Origin: Rhizopus arrhizus
Taxonomy: Eukaryota; Mucoromycota; Mucoromycetes; Mucorales; Rhizopodaceae
Direction of reading: 5' to 3'
NCBI GenBank assembly: GCA_024220505.1
Contig: JAKZZE010000002.1
Coordinates: forward strand, 2,294,001-2,358,000
Length of the DNA stretch: 64,000 bases
Shown: positions 46,844-57,783 of the stretch, piece after piece
Layout of the letters: each line of letters opens with the position of its first letter
Position numbering within the stretch: position 1 is the stretch's first letter
Translations under genes and position numbers: made by a program
The notes under the pieces: generated by a model
Database searches by the model: none
What the model was told of the DNA's origin: nothing
Seen by the model: only the letters and a program-made list of their open reading frames with translations

Positions 46844-46985
46844 ACTTTTTTCATTTTTTGACTTTTTTCACTTTTCGACTTTTTTCACTTTTCGACTTTT
46901 TTCACTTTTTGACTTCTTTCACATTTGCTTCGTGTAACCTCTTTACTGGCTACTATGGTCACAGTAGTATTGATTTGGAAAAAAA
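44641..46985. repeat. degenerate tandem array, 360-460 bp units anchored on a GATCTT...AAGATC palindrome
   Basis: Six diverged units can be recognised by their anchor. Anchors occur near 44643 (CATCAGATCTTGCAAGATC), 45007 (ACCAGATCTTGTTAAGTAGA), 45421 (CACTAAATCTTGTTACGTGG), 45878, 46238 and 46613 (the last three share TGACCACCAGATCTT followed by ATATAAGATC or a close variant). Spacings are about 360-460 bp. The anchor near 45884 is a perfect 18-bp palindrome and that near 44647 a perfect 14-bp one. The last three units also share GATCAGGAACTTT, a CCTG(C/T)TTATTGA block, a TTTGAC(C/G)GAA-like block, a poly-T run and a TATGNTCACAGTAG box, in that order. The older units are more eroded. No coding potential. 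Confidence 0.75.
46807..46922. repeat. 36-T run followed by a 17-bp minisatellite
   Basis: A T run at 46807-46842 is followed by about 4.7 copies of a 17-bp unit, GACTTTTTTCACTTTTC with small variants, to about 46922. It lies inside the last unit of the palindrome-anchored array. Confidence 0.9.
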
Positions 46986-47937
46986 AAAAAAAAGTCTTTG
47001 CTTGTATCAGATTATACCCGTGTCGACATGTGCTTTATTAGCTTCCAATGTCCCTATCTATTCGTAACTTTGGTGTACTTGCTCATCATTCTCATATTAC
47101 CAACAACTTTGTTTGATCAATCGATCGAACAACATGGCCAAACTGATTGCACGGCGCACGTTAAGCTTTGGCAACCGCAAAAACTTTTTTTTCGCTGAAT
47201 CTGAAGAAAATATGACGACAAAAGTCACGTGATCTGATGTTCGGTCCGGACTTAGATCAATCGTGTGCTTTAAAATTGATTTTAAAAATCCTCTTTGTTT
47301 AGTACATTGGATAGATTATATCTTTTAGTTGCTGGAGTATATACAAAAGTTCCTTGCACGAATTCATAAAAATCATGTTTCTCTTTTAATTTTGTAGGAT
47401 ATAGCTACTGAATATTAAGAATTTTGAGCCATGTAAATAGTTCCTAAAGATTCACTGAGCTGTCAAAAGACACAATGAAGAGATCAATGCGAACGGTGTG
47501 TCCTGTCTGGAGATATTTTAATTTAATTTATATTGATCGATGCATTGCGCAATAAAAGCTTTTTGAATATTAATGAAGCAGCATTATTTTCTTGAATAGC
47601 ATCAATTCAAAGAGTGTATTCAAAAACAGTTATACAAAGGATCCAATGCTTATCAAGGCTTTCACCATCTAATCATCTTGAATCAGGTATGTATTTCCGA
47701 TGATAATAACAATTCTTTATCATTCGGGATCTTGATTTTAAAATAAGGCAACCCAACGCATCAGAAACTGGGAGGGACAAATAAGTTTGTCTTCTATGCC
47801 AGTCTAAACACATTTGATACGTTTTTTTTGTTCCCCTGAAAGAGCTTTTTTTTTTTGAAATGATGATGACGTTTTATTTTCGTAGACCTTCAGGATCGCT
47901 TGAATTAATAAATTCTCTCTTTTTTTTTTTACGCACA
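46986..47937. other. gene-free flank between repeat array and RAI1
   Basis: About 950 bp with no convincing ORF. It contains TCACGTGA at about 47225 and CGGTCCGGA at about 47244. The proximal 100 bp is the probable promoter/5' UTR of the RAI1-like gene, with T-rich tracts. Confidence 0.4.
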
Positions 47938-49443
47938 ATGTCAAAAAGATCTTTTAAAACTTCTTATTCCGAACAACAGCAAAAGAAAGTTCAAACAACC
48001 AGCAATACATTCCGAGTGGAATCCAATGAGAGATATGAAGGATCGTTTCCAATCTATAAACAACCTCAAGAATTAACATGCTATAGTATCGATCACAAAA
48101 GACACGTTTGGTTTGATGATCGTGAAATGGTAATATAACTATTCACTGAAGCAAAAAGCATCTCATTTTGTATGGAATAGAAATATTACTATCCACCTGC
48201 AGGCAAAGATCTCAATGTCGGGTTTGATCGATTCATTCAACGCGATGAATCTGTACCTGAACATATTGATACTTTATTAGATGCACTCACTCAGCTGAAC
48301 ACAAACACGGATCAAAAGTCAACTGCAGATATCGTAAATGAAAAAAAAAAAAAAACATAAAAAAAGGCGTATATGTGAATAAATATTTTAATGTAGATTA
48401 CCTGGCGTGGCATAATGACAAAACTACTTTGTACACCTTTCAGCAGAAAGGATCCTTGGGAACTACGTGCTACAAAATACAACGTAAGAAATAAACATCA
48501 AAAAAGGATCACATCATGAAGCGTCTCCCTTCTTTCTAGGGAACCATCTATATTGAAGAGCAATCGCTTAAAAACAAGGATGCCGAAACAGATAGGATGA
48601 AGTTAATGAGTTACTGGGGTTATCGATTTGAAACATTGAGTACCGTTAGCCAACCACCACATCTAGTGAAGAAGGAAGAGCTGCTAACACGAGAAGGAGA
48701 GAGCGCGAATACAAATGTGCAGTATTGTGTAGTAGTAAAGACCAGGTTAGGAAATAATTCCATTATTATGGGTGCCGAAGTGGATTGCTGCAGAGGTAAT
48801 GCAAGAAAGAGTGTGTGATCATGTTACTGAAGATAATACAAAGATGTCAAGCCAAGTAATCCTTCAGAGCAATTGAGCAACTATGTGGAATTGAAAACAT
48901 CAAGAGTTATAGAAACAGAAAGGCACGCTTATTCATTTCAAAGGTATTTAACAGCCATATTGTGCGTGTTTTACTGATTTAGTCTTGTAAGAAAAGATAT
49001 AAATTATTAAAATTCTGGGCACAGTCTTTCCTGGTTGGTATTCCGAGAGTCATTTGTGGATTTAGAGATGATGACGGGAGGATTGTTAAAGTAGAGCAGT
49101 TCAAGACATTAGAAATGCCTCGGCAAGTAAGAAATATAAAAAATATGTGGGTAAGTAAAACAAAAGGTTACATCTTTATTTTTTTTTAAAAAAAAATTCC
49201 CGTTTTGCTTTCTCATAGAATCCTGCTGTTTGTTTAAATTTTGCTGATCAGTTTTTGGATTGGGTTAAACAAGTAGTGACTATAGATGATGCAGCCACTA
49301 CTTTTGCAATTGAATTTAAACCTCATTTACAAGAGATTCATATTAGATGTACAGGTCATACGAATGTGTTTTTAACACAGCGGTTTTTGGATGGGAAAAC
49401 ACAGCATGAAATTGGAGGTCAACGTGCGATGGTTAAAGAGTGA
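47938..49443 (+). CDS. RAI1: RAI1/DXO decapping nuclease
   Basis: Seven exons (47938-48129, 48181-48333, 48397-48483, 48540-48795, 48844-48943, 48997-49150, 49219-49443) sum to 388 aa in phase. The family removes incomplete or non-canonical 5' caps and assists the exonuclease Rat1 in the nucleus. Signature blocks are visible: the N-terminal EGSFPIYKQPQELTCYSIDH, WRGIMTKLLCTPF, the metal-binding GAEVDC, the YVELKTSR block and KFWAQSFLVGIPRVICGFRD. The residues that form the metal cluster (Glu and Asp of GAEVDC, Glu of YVELK) are intact. It starts MSKRSFKTSYSEQQQKKVQT. The exon joins agree with the family alignment. Confidence 0.93.
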
Positions 49444-50704
49444 TTTGCTATGTTCAATGAAGCTCAAAATAAAATACAGATAGTTCCTAATAAAAAGAAC
49501 ATGTCATAATTTATAAGATGAAATGTCACCAAACACATGGGTTAGCTGCTATTGGTGATGACTAAAATAATTGACGTCTGACTGACACGAAGAAAGAGAA
49601 AGAATGAAAAAATAGACTAATAAAAATGACTAAAATATTAAAGTTTCAAGTTATTTTACTTGATAGGATAAAACTTTGGTATTTTCACTTGAGTTTATAT
49701 AACAATATTTAAGTTTAATGCTATTGTGTGTCTCATATTTTATTCTATGCTTTTCTTTTTCATAAACACACACACACACAAAACAACAATTTGTAAAGAC
49801 ATCCTGATGTTAGTTATATGACTGATGCGAAAGGAATGCTTTTCCTGGTATAGCATACATTATGCAATTTTATGTTAAATATAGAGAAGCTTCATTACGT
49901 AAATGATTTACACGCGTTTCTTGTGCCGATCCTTTTTGTTATTGTACGATTATGAATTATATCTTTCGGCTCAACAAAAGATTCAATTTTTTTAGTCGGA
50001 TTTTTTTACGGCTAATTACCTGAAATTGATGTGTTGGGTTCTTCTGACTTTAGCTCCTGTAAGAAAAAAAGAAAAGGGAACATAAAATTTAAAGAAAGCA
50101 AAAAGATAAACTAAAAATATATTGTATGTCAATGTATTCCCTACCATGATTCTTTTAATAAACAAATGCACAGGCCATGCTTAACATTATTATGAACAAG
50201 TGTTGTACAAATTTGTGTGAAGTGAATCATTTATACCGAATCGGAGTCCCTGTTATGTAATCAAGTAATCTGGTGGGGCATGTCTCAGAAACAAAAAATT
50301 TAAAAGGATTAAACTAAGCATGCAAGGGAAAAATTTTTTTATATTGTAAGCATTCAATTAAACCGAGGATAACAAAAATAAAGAGTGTGCTGTAATGATA
50401 TTAGAATTATGATCATAAATACAATAAGATTGGTTTATATTATGTCCATGTATATGTCATTTATAACTTTAACAAAACCCAGTTTTACTGCTCTCTTTAT
50501 TCTTTTCCCCTTTTTATTGTTTCTAAAAATAAAATAAAAAAATATTTAAGTTTATTTTTGAATACTTTTTTGCTTCTTTCTCTTTTGTCCTTTTTTTTTT
50601 AATTATAGAAACAATAAGAAAAAGGTAATGCCGACTTTATAACCCAACTTATTTAATATTAAATAACTAATTCTTCCTTCTTCTTTTTTCATACAAAGAC
50701 TATT
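49444..50704. other. intergenic region upstream of MADS-box gene
   Basis: 1.26 kb of AT-rich spacer. A short CA repeat lies near 49768-49785, and T-rich sequence and poly-A/T runs come before the MADS-box start. No ORF or RNA gene recognised. Confidence 0.45.
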
Positions 50705-51893
50705 ATGGGACGTAAAAAGATTCAAATTCAACATATTAAGGATGATCGCAATAGACAAGTTACATTTCTTAAAAGAAAGCATGGGTTGATGAAGAAGGCA
50801 TATGAATTAAGTGTGCTATGTAATTGTGAAGTAGCATTAATGATTATTCCACCAAATAATAAAATGATTCAGTATTCAAGTTCTGATATGGATTCATTAT
50901 TGGCTCAATATAAAGAGGTACTAGCAAAATTCACTTGTCTTGTTATACTCATATTGCATTAGAATGATGGCCCTCGAGAGATTAAGACGAATGAAGACGT
51001 AAGCTTATATTTCTTATTGTTCTTTTATTCATCCTTCCTCCTTGTATAGTTTATAGAAAGAAATATTGAATCAGATAATGAAACAAGTCAAGAAGTTGTC
51101 ACAAATGAAATATTGCAAGAACAACCTGTCATGGTTCCGACTCAATCAAACATGTCATTTTCATATAATGCAGCAATACCACGTTCCCATGGTTACACCA
51201 CTTTTCCCTTATTACAAAACAATATGTTGTCACCTTACGAACTACATCATCATCAACAGCATCAACAACATCAACAACAGCAACACCAGCAACATCAGCA
51301 ACAACTACTCTTACTTCAAGAGGTAAATAACAATGTACATGAGAGAGTGTATAGGCATGTTCTGACCATAAGAATAGAACATGCAAGAGCACAGACAAAT
51401 GATGACGCAAGTTTATCCAGCCACAACAACCATGCTACATGAGACTGGATCATTCTATAGCAAGACACCACCACTGTATTATTCACCTCCTCAACATTCA
51501 CCAGATCAATCACCGAGATCAGAACCACCTGGTACGCCTGATAAAAGGTCCAAATTAAATATTACTATTTCTTCTTTTGAAGAAAAGCAAGAATCAGGGG
51601 TAAAGAGAAAATAGTAAAAAAAAGAATTTCAAATAATGACTGATAAACGCCCTAGTCTTCTCCTTTACCTTCTCATTATGCACAAAACTTGCCTTCACCT
51701 TCTAATTTTTTCCCAAACTTTTATAATAATGCAAACTCCTTTATAGCATTGAGGGAAACAGGAGCAAGAACCGAAATGTAAGTGTGAATTGATCATGGAT
51801 CGTTTTATTCAATGGTTGTTTCATAGGAAAAGGTCTTTTTATACATCAGAAGATGAAATAACAAATGAAAAGAAAATCAAGATGGAAGTTTAA
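50705..51893 (+). CDS. MEF2-type MADS-box transcription factor (Rlm1/Smp1-like)
   Basis: Six exons (50705-50917, 50963-50998, 51050-51322, 51378-51599, 51656-51777, 51827-51893) give 310 aa. The MADS domain is at the extreme N-terminus: [48 protein letters not shown]. It is followed by a MEF2-like extension ([12 protein letters not shown]), as in yeast Rlm1, which works downstream of the cell-wall-integrity MAP kinase. A Gln/His-rich tract encoded by a CAN-repeat microsatellite lies at about residues 147-165. Several SP/TP sites in the Pro-rich C-terminal half ([19 protein letters not shown]) could be MAP-kinase sites. The C-terminus is basic ([10 protein letters not shown]). A pathway role is inferred from the family. 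Confidence 0.92.
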
Positions 51894-52036
51894 ATGTGTA
51901 TCTATTTTATTATCATTCATACTAGATCCTCCCCGTCCTTTAATAAATAATACAACCTATTTCATTTTAATCGACTGCTTATTTCTTTATAACCAAATGC
52001 CTTCTTTTATATCATTTATTTACAGAATGTGTATTA

Positions 52037-52398
52037 TTAAAAACCAGGGGGACTTGTTCTGTTGGTCTTTTTAGTAAATTTGGGTACTTTATGAAGCGAT
52101 TTACGATATCCATTGGCTGTTCGACTAAAGACTGTATATTTATCTCTTGGTAGCATCTCTGATTCTTTTGGAAGTGCAAGTGCTTCAGTCAATGCTTTGC
52201 ATTCCACTCCAGATTTGGCAACAACTGAAATGACCTCGTCAACTGCCTTGAGTCTCTTTCTTACATTTGCTTTACGAGTGGCTGACATGCGAAAAGGATT
52301 CTTCCTAATTAAATAAGTTTCTAGTTCTTTTCAATCATTTCATCTTACCAAAGTAAACCACCTTGGGCTACAAACGACGGCTTAAACGCACCAAACAT
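52037..52398 (-). CDS. MRPL31: mitochondrial ribosomal protein mL60 (MRPL31)
   Basis: Exons 52398-52349 and 52304-52037 give 105 aa. The spliced N-terminus MFGAFKPSFVAQGGLLWKNP is highly typical of fungal Mrpl31, followed by the basic RMSATRKANVRKRLKAVDEV and a C-terminal region with MLPRDKYTVFSRTANGYRKS. It is a fungal-specific protein of the mitochondrial large ribosomal subunit. Only exon 2 appears as an ORF; the first exon is recognised from its motif and the in-phase GT-AG intron. The start lies 161 bp from the divergent RRP1 gene. Confidence 0.92.
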
Positions 52399-52559
52399 AT
52401 TTTAACAGGAAAAAAGAAAAAATTAATGTCCAGGGCATAACACAAAAAGAATAAATACTCAATCGTGATTGGCTTCTATTTTGACAAGCTGAATCCGTAA
52501 GTGGCTTTTTATTTCCTTAATTATAACTTTTTTTTTCTTTTCTTTTTTAATTCAACATA
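52399..52559. promoter_or_regulatory. compact bidirectional promoter, mL60 / RRP1
   Basis: The 161 bp between the two divergent start codons must contain both promoters and 5' UTRs. Both genes serve ribosome production, one mitochondrial and one nucleolar. A CAATCGTGATTGG box with internal dyad symmetry lies near 52461-52473. Confidence 0.5.
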
Positions 52560-53432
52560 ATGGATGAGACGATTGAACAAACTTATCTTCCACTTGGAAA
52601 ACAATTAGCTGCTAATGGTAATAAAGCAAACCGTATTTTTTGTATATGGAAACTAATATTTTTAAAAAGAAAAAAAGACTCGTGATAAAGCTGTCCGATC
52701 GCTTTGCAAGTTTTTATCTTCTCAAGCCAACTTGTCCGAAACAGAGCTATTAAAGTTGTGGAAAGGATTATTCTATTGCAAGTTTCTTATGATAAATACA
52801 TACAAGTTGCTAACAGAATCGACACTTAGGTTTTTGGATGTCAGATAAACCCTTGATTCAGCAAGCACTTGCCAACGATCTCGGTAGTCTTGTGATGGAA
52901 TTACCCGCCTCGAACGCCATTCCCTTTTTAAAGGCATTTTGGCAAATTCACTGTCAAGAGTGGCATGGGTTAGATCGAATTCGATTGGATAAATACTATT
53001 TGCTTTTACGTCGTGTGATATATTTTTCATTTCAATTCTTGGCAAGAGAGGATTGGGATGCTGTTTATTTAGATGCTTATAATGACATGTTGCTCGAAGG
53101 ACCCTTACAGTAAAGTATTTTCCTTTAGATTGTTTCCCAAAGCTAACAGGCTGATTAGTCCCACTGACAGAACAAAACCTGATGCGATTCGATACCATAT
53201 CATTGATATTTATTACGAAGAATTAGAAAAGGTGTTGGATGATGCTCGACTTCAATCAGAAAAGGATGATTTAGACGTACCTATGGAAGAAATCAACAGA
53301 CCAATGACAGTTGTAGCAAAGGAAGGTTTAACAAAGATATTAAGAAATAAGGCAAAAGAAGCTATGAAGGAGCATGAACTTGAAATGGCCGCTATGGCTG
53401 AAGGGGATGAAGAAAACGATGACGAAGAATAA
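52560..53432 (+). CDS. RRP1: nucleolar rRNA-processing protein RRP1 (Nop52)
   Basis: Four exons (52560-52617, 52670-52777, 52830-53109, 53150-53432) sum to 242 aa. RRP1/Nop52 is needed for 27S pre-rRNA processing in 60S biogenesis. The starting block MDETIEQTYLPLGKQLAANG leads into [55 protein letters not shown] and YHIIDIYYEELEKV, the conserved Nop52 core. The acidic tail ends GDEENDDEE. Two splice oddities are required to keep the conserved frame: intron 52778-52829 begins GCAAGT (a GC-AG intron), and intron 53110-53149 is only 40 bp with a GCTAAC branch-like sequence just before the acceptor. Confidence 0.92.
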
Positions 53433-53588
53433 ATAAATAGAATTTTTACAAAAAATAATAATAAAAAAACAGGCAAACGACCTCCTCTTTTATTTTATTT
53501 CGGCATAATATTAAAGAATAGTATTAAAAAAAAAGTATGGTTAATTAACGTAGCAAAGTGTATTTAAAAAAAGGAGACAATATTTCTT

Positions 53589-55434
53589 CTATTTGTCTTG
53601 TTTTTCTTCTATTTGTTGCTTTATTTTATCTTGTTCAAGTACTTCAACCACGACATCGTCACTTTCTGGTTCAGCTGGCTTTTGTTTAGGAGGACGACGA
53701 ATAGGATGATGCTTGACAAAGAAAGAAGCAAGAAAACCTAATCCAGACATAGCGATCAGGACATACCATATTGTTCGGAGACCATTGACATAGACCTCAA
53801 GTGTTGCTTCCTTGTATTGTTCAGGCAGACCGCGATTCACATATTCAGAAGAAGCAAGGACTTTGGCGGCTTCTTCAGCTGGAATAACATGAACAAGCTC
53901 TTGATTTAAATGTGAATTCAGTACGGTCGAAGAGATGGCTATATGAAAAATAAGTTATTGAGATGGTTAATTACGTTTATAAACTTACCAACGCCCAAAG
54001 CACTCCCAAGAATACGAGAAAAGCTACCAAGGCCAGTCACAACCGCAATGTCCTTCACGTCCACAGCAGCCTGGAGAGCAATGATGGTAGGGGAAAATAG
54101 AAAACCAAGGCTCAAGGAACCGATGATGGTAATACCGTAGATACGAGAAAAGGGAGTCTCTTGATCATACAGACTTGTCAGTCCAATCCATGCGGTCAGC
54201 ATGGCCATGCCAAAACTGATCAGTGGCCTGTAGATACCTGTTTTACTAATCGATAGACCTACAGCGATCGAGATGACACTGAGCACGAGCTGCATTGGGA
54301 TCAAGCGAATACCAGACCACATGGCGCTATCATTACGAACGACTTGGAAATAAACAGGAAGATAATAAACAGCAGAAAAGAATGTCATGCCAAAGAACCA
54401 ATTGACCAGCAAGACGCTCACCACAGATCGATTGCTAAAAAGACGAGGTGGCATGATGGGTTCCTTGGCAAATTTCTTTTCAACAATAGCCAAGAGGCCA
54501 ACCAAGAGCACAGAGAGTACTAGCAGTACGATCACAGCTGCTGATTTCCAAGGAAACGTCTGTCCTCCAAAATTAAGGGCTAGCAAGAATAAGGTTGAAA
54601 AGGCCAAGACGATGGCTGTGCCAGTATAGTCGACGCGTTTTAACTTGTCAGAGAATTTTGATTGAGGTATAGGCAAGTGTAAAAAGAAGGTGATCAATGC
54701 AATAGCAATGGCACCAATTGGAAGGCTATAACAATAGTGATTAGTTTCTCTTGTTTTTGTTATGATTGATCTTTACTTGATATAAAAATTCCATCTCCAA
54801 GTTACATAATCAGTAAATGAACCCTAAAAAAACATGAGTTATCTTAAGCAAAACAACAAGATTCACTTACACCAACTAATGGGCCCAGCACACTGGCCAA
54901 TGCAAAGACTGCGTTCACAAGGCCTTGATAACTTCCTCGCTTTTCTAATGGGACAATATCCGAAATGATAATGAAGACCATGGATGTAATACCAGCACCA
55001 CCAATACCAGCAATCGCTCTTCCAACAATCAGCATGACCATATTCTTTGCCGCACCACACAATATCGATCCAAACAAAAAGACACTGATGCCAAACAGCA
55101 GGATCAATTTACGACCAAAGATGTCGGAAAATTTAGCGAAAAGTGGTTGGAAGGCATCAAAGGTCAGCATGTAGGCTGTGGCGACCCAGGAAACGATCGT
55201 CATCTGATTGAACTCGGATCCAATCGTGGGTAGCGCGGTGGCGATGATCGTGTTGTCTAGGGCGGATAGAAAGAGAGCGACCTGAAGACCGATAAAGGTC
55301 AGTACTCTAAATAATGTCTGATGCTTTTCTCTCATCGTCAGCTCTGGTTTGCTTTCTGCCGGCTCCTCGAGGGTAGGTGTGTTTTGGTGTAATGTTGAAT
55401 CAGATACACTCGTAGTCGACGCATTGTTGTTCAT
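53589..55434 (-). CDS. MFS multidrug transporter, DHA2 (14-helix) type
   Basis: The gene has several exons on the minus strand. The protein starts MNNNASTTSVSDSTLHQNTP and has the DHA2 signatures: QVALFLSALDNTIIATALPT (motif D1-like in helix 1), FSDIFGRKLILLFGISVFL (motif A) and VGRAIAGIGGAGITSMVFII. After the exon boundary at [26 protein letters not shown] completes motif C. Fourteen hydrophobic segments in total fit the drug:H+ antiporter-2 family at the plasma or vacuolar membrane. The last exon carries one helix (LIAMSGLGFLASFFVKHHP) and a charged tail ending EEKQDK. Substrate unknown. It converges with RRP1, with ends 156 bp apart. Confidence 0.92.
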
Positions 55435-56210
55435 TTTTTACAAAAAATAAGAAAAAAGGTGATTGATCTGGGGGAAAACAAAATAAGGGGTGACTATTTA
55501 AATAGGTGAAAGGCCGTTAGGCCGCACCTTGTTGTTTATCTGATTGGATCATAGCGTGGTTCAAGCGTTGATGTCTTGGTTACACGTAAAATAAGGCCGT
55601 ATTGCCGCCTTCTGAAATAGAATCGAATCTATACTGTCCATCATCGCAAATGAGGTTGTAAAGCATGTCGAATAAAAAAACCAAAAAAAAGAGCCAAGGT
55701 GACAAAACAAAGGCCAATTTAAGATAAAATACTGCATGTCTTTTGTCTGTAAGGAATGGTCCCTGTTCCCTGTCGTACACAAACGGAGATCTACTGCCAT
55801 CGCGGGCTCTTTTTTTCCCGAAATCATTGACACCACGCACCCACACATTTTTTTTATAAAATTTAACATACGCACTTTTTGAATTTGTTTGTACACTCTT
55901 GATTTCAAAATTAGCACAAATACAAAAAACATTCTTGGCACAGAAGACGTTCGAGAATCAGCACAGTTTGGGAATCTTCCTCCATATTTAAAAACGGGTA
56001 ATATATGAGCCTTCAGATTTACTATAAAGGCGAAAAGGATAATATTGTTAGAGCTCAATAACGATGCTGTCGACATGGACGTTGATGAAGAACAAATTCC
56101 TTTTAATATTACGAATTTTGAAGAGTGCTTGGATCTCAAACCTCCTGAACGCGAGCAGAAAGAGAACATGGGGAGACAGGCAGATAGTTAGCCCTCGGAT
56201 AAGAATGTAC
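55435..56210. other. region upstream of MFS gene and of Tc1 copy 3
   Basis: It contains the MFS promoter (a GGCCGTTAGGCCGCACC-like GC-rich patch near 55511) and further sequence that may be decayed transposon flank. The minus ORFs around 55561-56169 overlap each other in different frames and resemble no family. Confidence 0.35.
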
Positions 56211-56214
56211 AAAA

Positions 56215-57554
56215 AGGGATCCATAAAAAGTACAATGACGACTTAAAAAAGCACTTTTTTTATGTACGAGAAAGATTTTACACCAGTTGAAGCAGGAAAA
56301 GGGTTGAATATTACTCGCCACACTGCTTACAACTGGTTCAAAAAAGACCAAAAAGAAATTGAAGATAAACAATCTGACCAGGCCAAAAGCTGGCAAGGAA
56401 AGCTATCTTGGATGAGGATCATCAGCATTTCTTGGAAAAGAGATACAAAGATTTTCCTTTAAAAGCTTGGATCAAGCCATCGAAAGCTTCACTAATGAGT
56501 TTAAGGATTTGAAAACTAAAATAAGGGTGATATGTTATAAATGTTAAGTCGTCTATTATTGGCTAGAAGCTGTAGAGAATACAGATAAAAGTTGAGTAGG
56601 TTGAAAATATCGTTTATTGAATAGAACTATTATGTTATTTATATGTTTTGAAGTAAGGAAACTAGAAACCTCTAGTAGGAAGACATCAATTGTTTAGGAA
56701 ACTTTGAAGCAAAAGAAAGCTTCTGGTTCTTTATAGAAACGTAGAAAGACAAAAGCCAATTAGGACATCTATCGTTAAAGTTCTGATTCTGATGGCGAAG
56801 CAATCTTGCGACAAAATTTTCAAGACTGCAATCCATAAATTCATGATCGATAAGTTTGCTTTGTCTTTTAAAAAAGCACATTTCCATTCCAAGAAAAGAA
56901 GTTCTCCTGAGAGCATTGAGAAGAGGTGTAACTGGGATCAGAGATGAAACGAGACTGACCTGGATTTCGAAATCAATTGTGTGTTTTTTGATAATTCTGC
57001 TTTTCATATCAACCTGAAAAGAACCATGGATTGGGTCAAAAAAAGAGAATACGAGCTAATATTGTCTAACCAACAACAACGTTAGGTGCTATCTCTCCCT
57101 ATGGCGTTGTTAACGTAAAACTAAGAAGACCAATGGCACCTTCAAAGAAAAGAAAAGTAAATAGAGCTAAAGCAAACAGCACAGCAGGTACAATTATTAG
57201 GCATTACTTCAACTTTATTGCAAACACCTTGGACATTTCGGATAAGCACGAGGGGAATTCAAAGATCATTATATTGTAATGGATACTGTTCCGATTCATA
57301 CGGCAGAGAGCATTGAAAAGTATATTGTAAACCGTGGCTATGGGTGTGTCTGTCCTCCACTCTATTTGCCCAAATTTGATCCAAGTGAACAGTTTCGATT
57401 TATTGTTAAAAGCAAATTGAAGAGAGAAAAGCTTCTGGATAACGAAACACTTGCCAATAGAATACCTGAAGCTTGCAATAAGATTCTTTTTAGCGACTGG
57501 AAAGGCTTCTGTCGCTATTCGACTTCAAAGCTTGATTTTTGCCTCAATAAATAA
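56215..57554 (+). pseudogene. Tc1/mariner transposase relic, copy 3
   Basis: It is recognised in pieces. The helix-turn-helix part EAGKGLNITRHTAYNWFKKD (56280-56400) corresponds to the start of copy 2. Next come FFDNSAFHINLKRT with the first catalytic Asp (about 56990-57020), then LGAISPYGVVNVKLRRPMAP (about 57080-57140, after a stop and frameshift) and a last stretch, 57277-57554, with VMDTVPIH (second Asp) and FDPSEQFRFIVKSKLKREKL (Glu). The end block, LFSDWKGFCRYSTSKLDFCL, shows the true C-terminus that copy 2 has lost. The catalytic acids survive but the frame is broken in several places, so the copy is inactive. Confidence 0.8.
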
Positions 57555-57783
57555 CCTCTTTAAATTCGGCATATTGTGCCAAAAATGATTTTTTATTTGT
57601 ACTTATTTTGAAATCAAGCGTATCAAAAAAATTAAGCACGCAATACCCTGACAAAAAAAATAAAAACAAAAAGTAACAGACACATTCTAGTAGAAGCGTT
57701 TTTTATTTTGCCAAAAAAAAAAAAATCCGTTCAGATGCTTTCATACATGTACGTGAATTTAATATTGCTTGATCACAGCTGAA

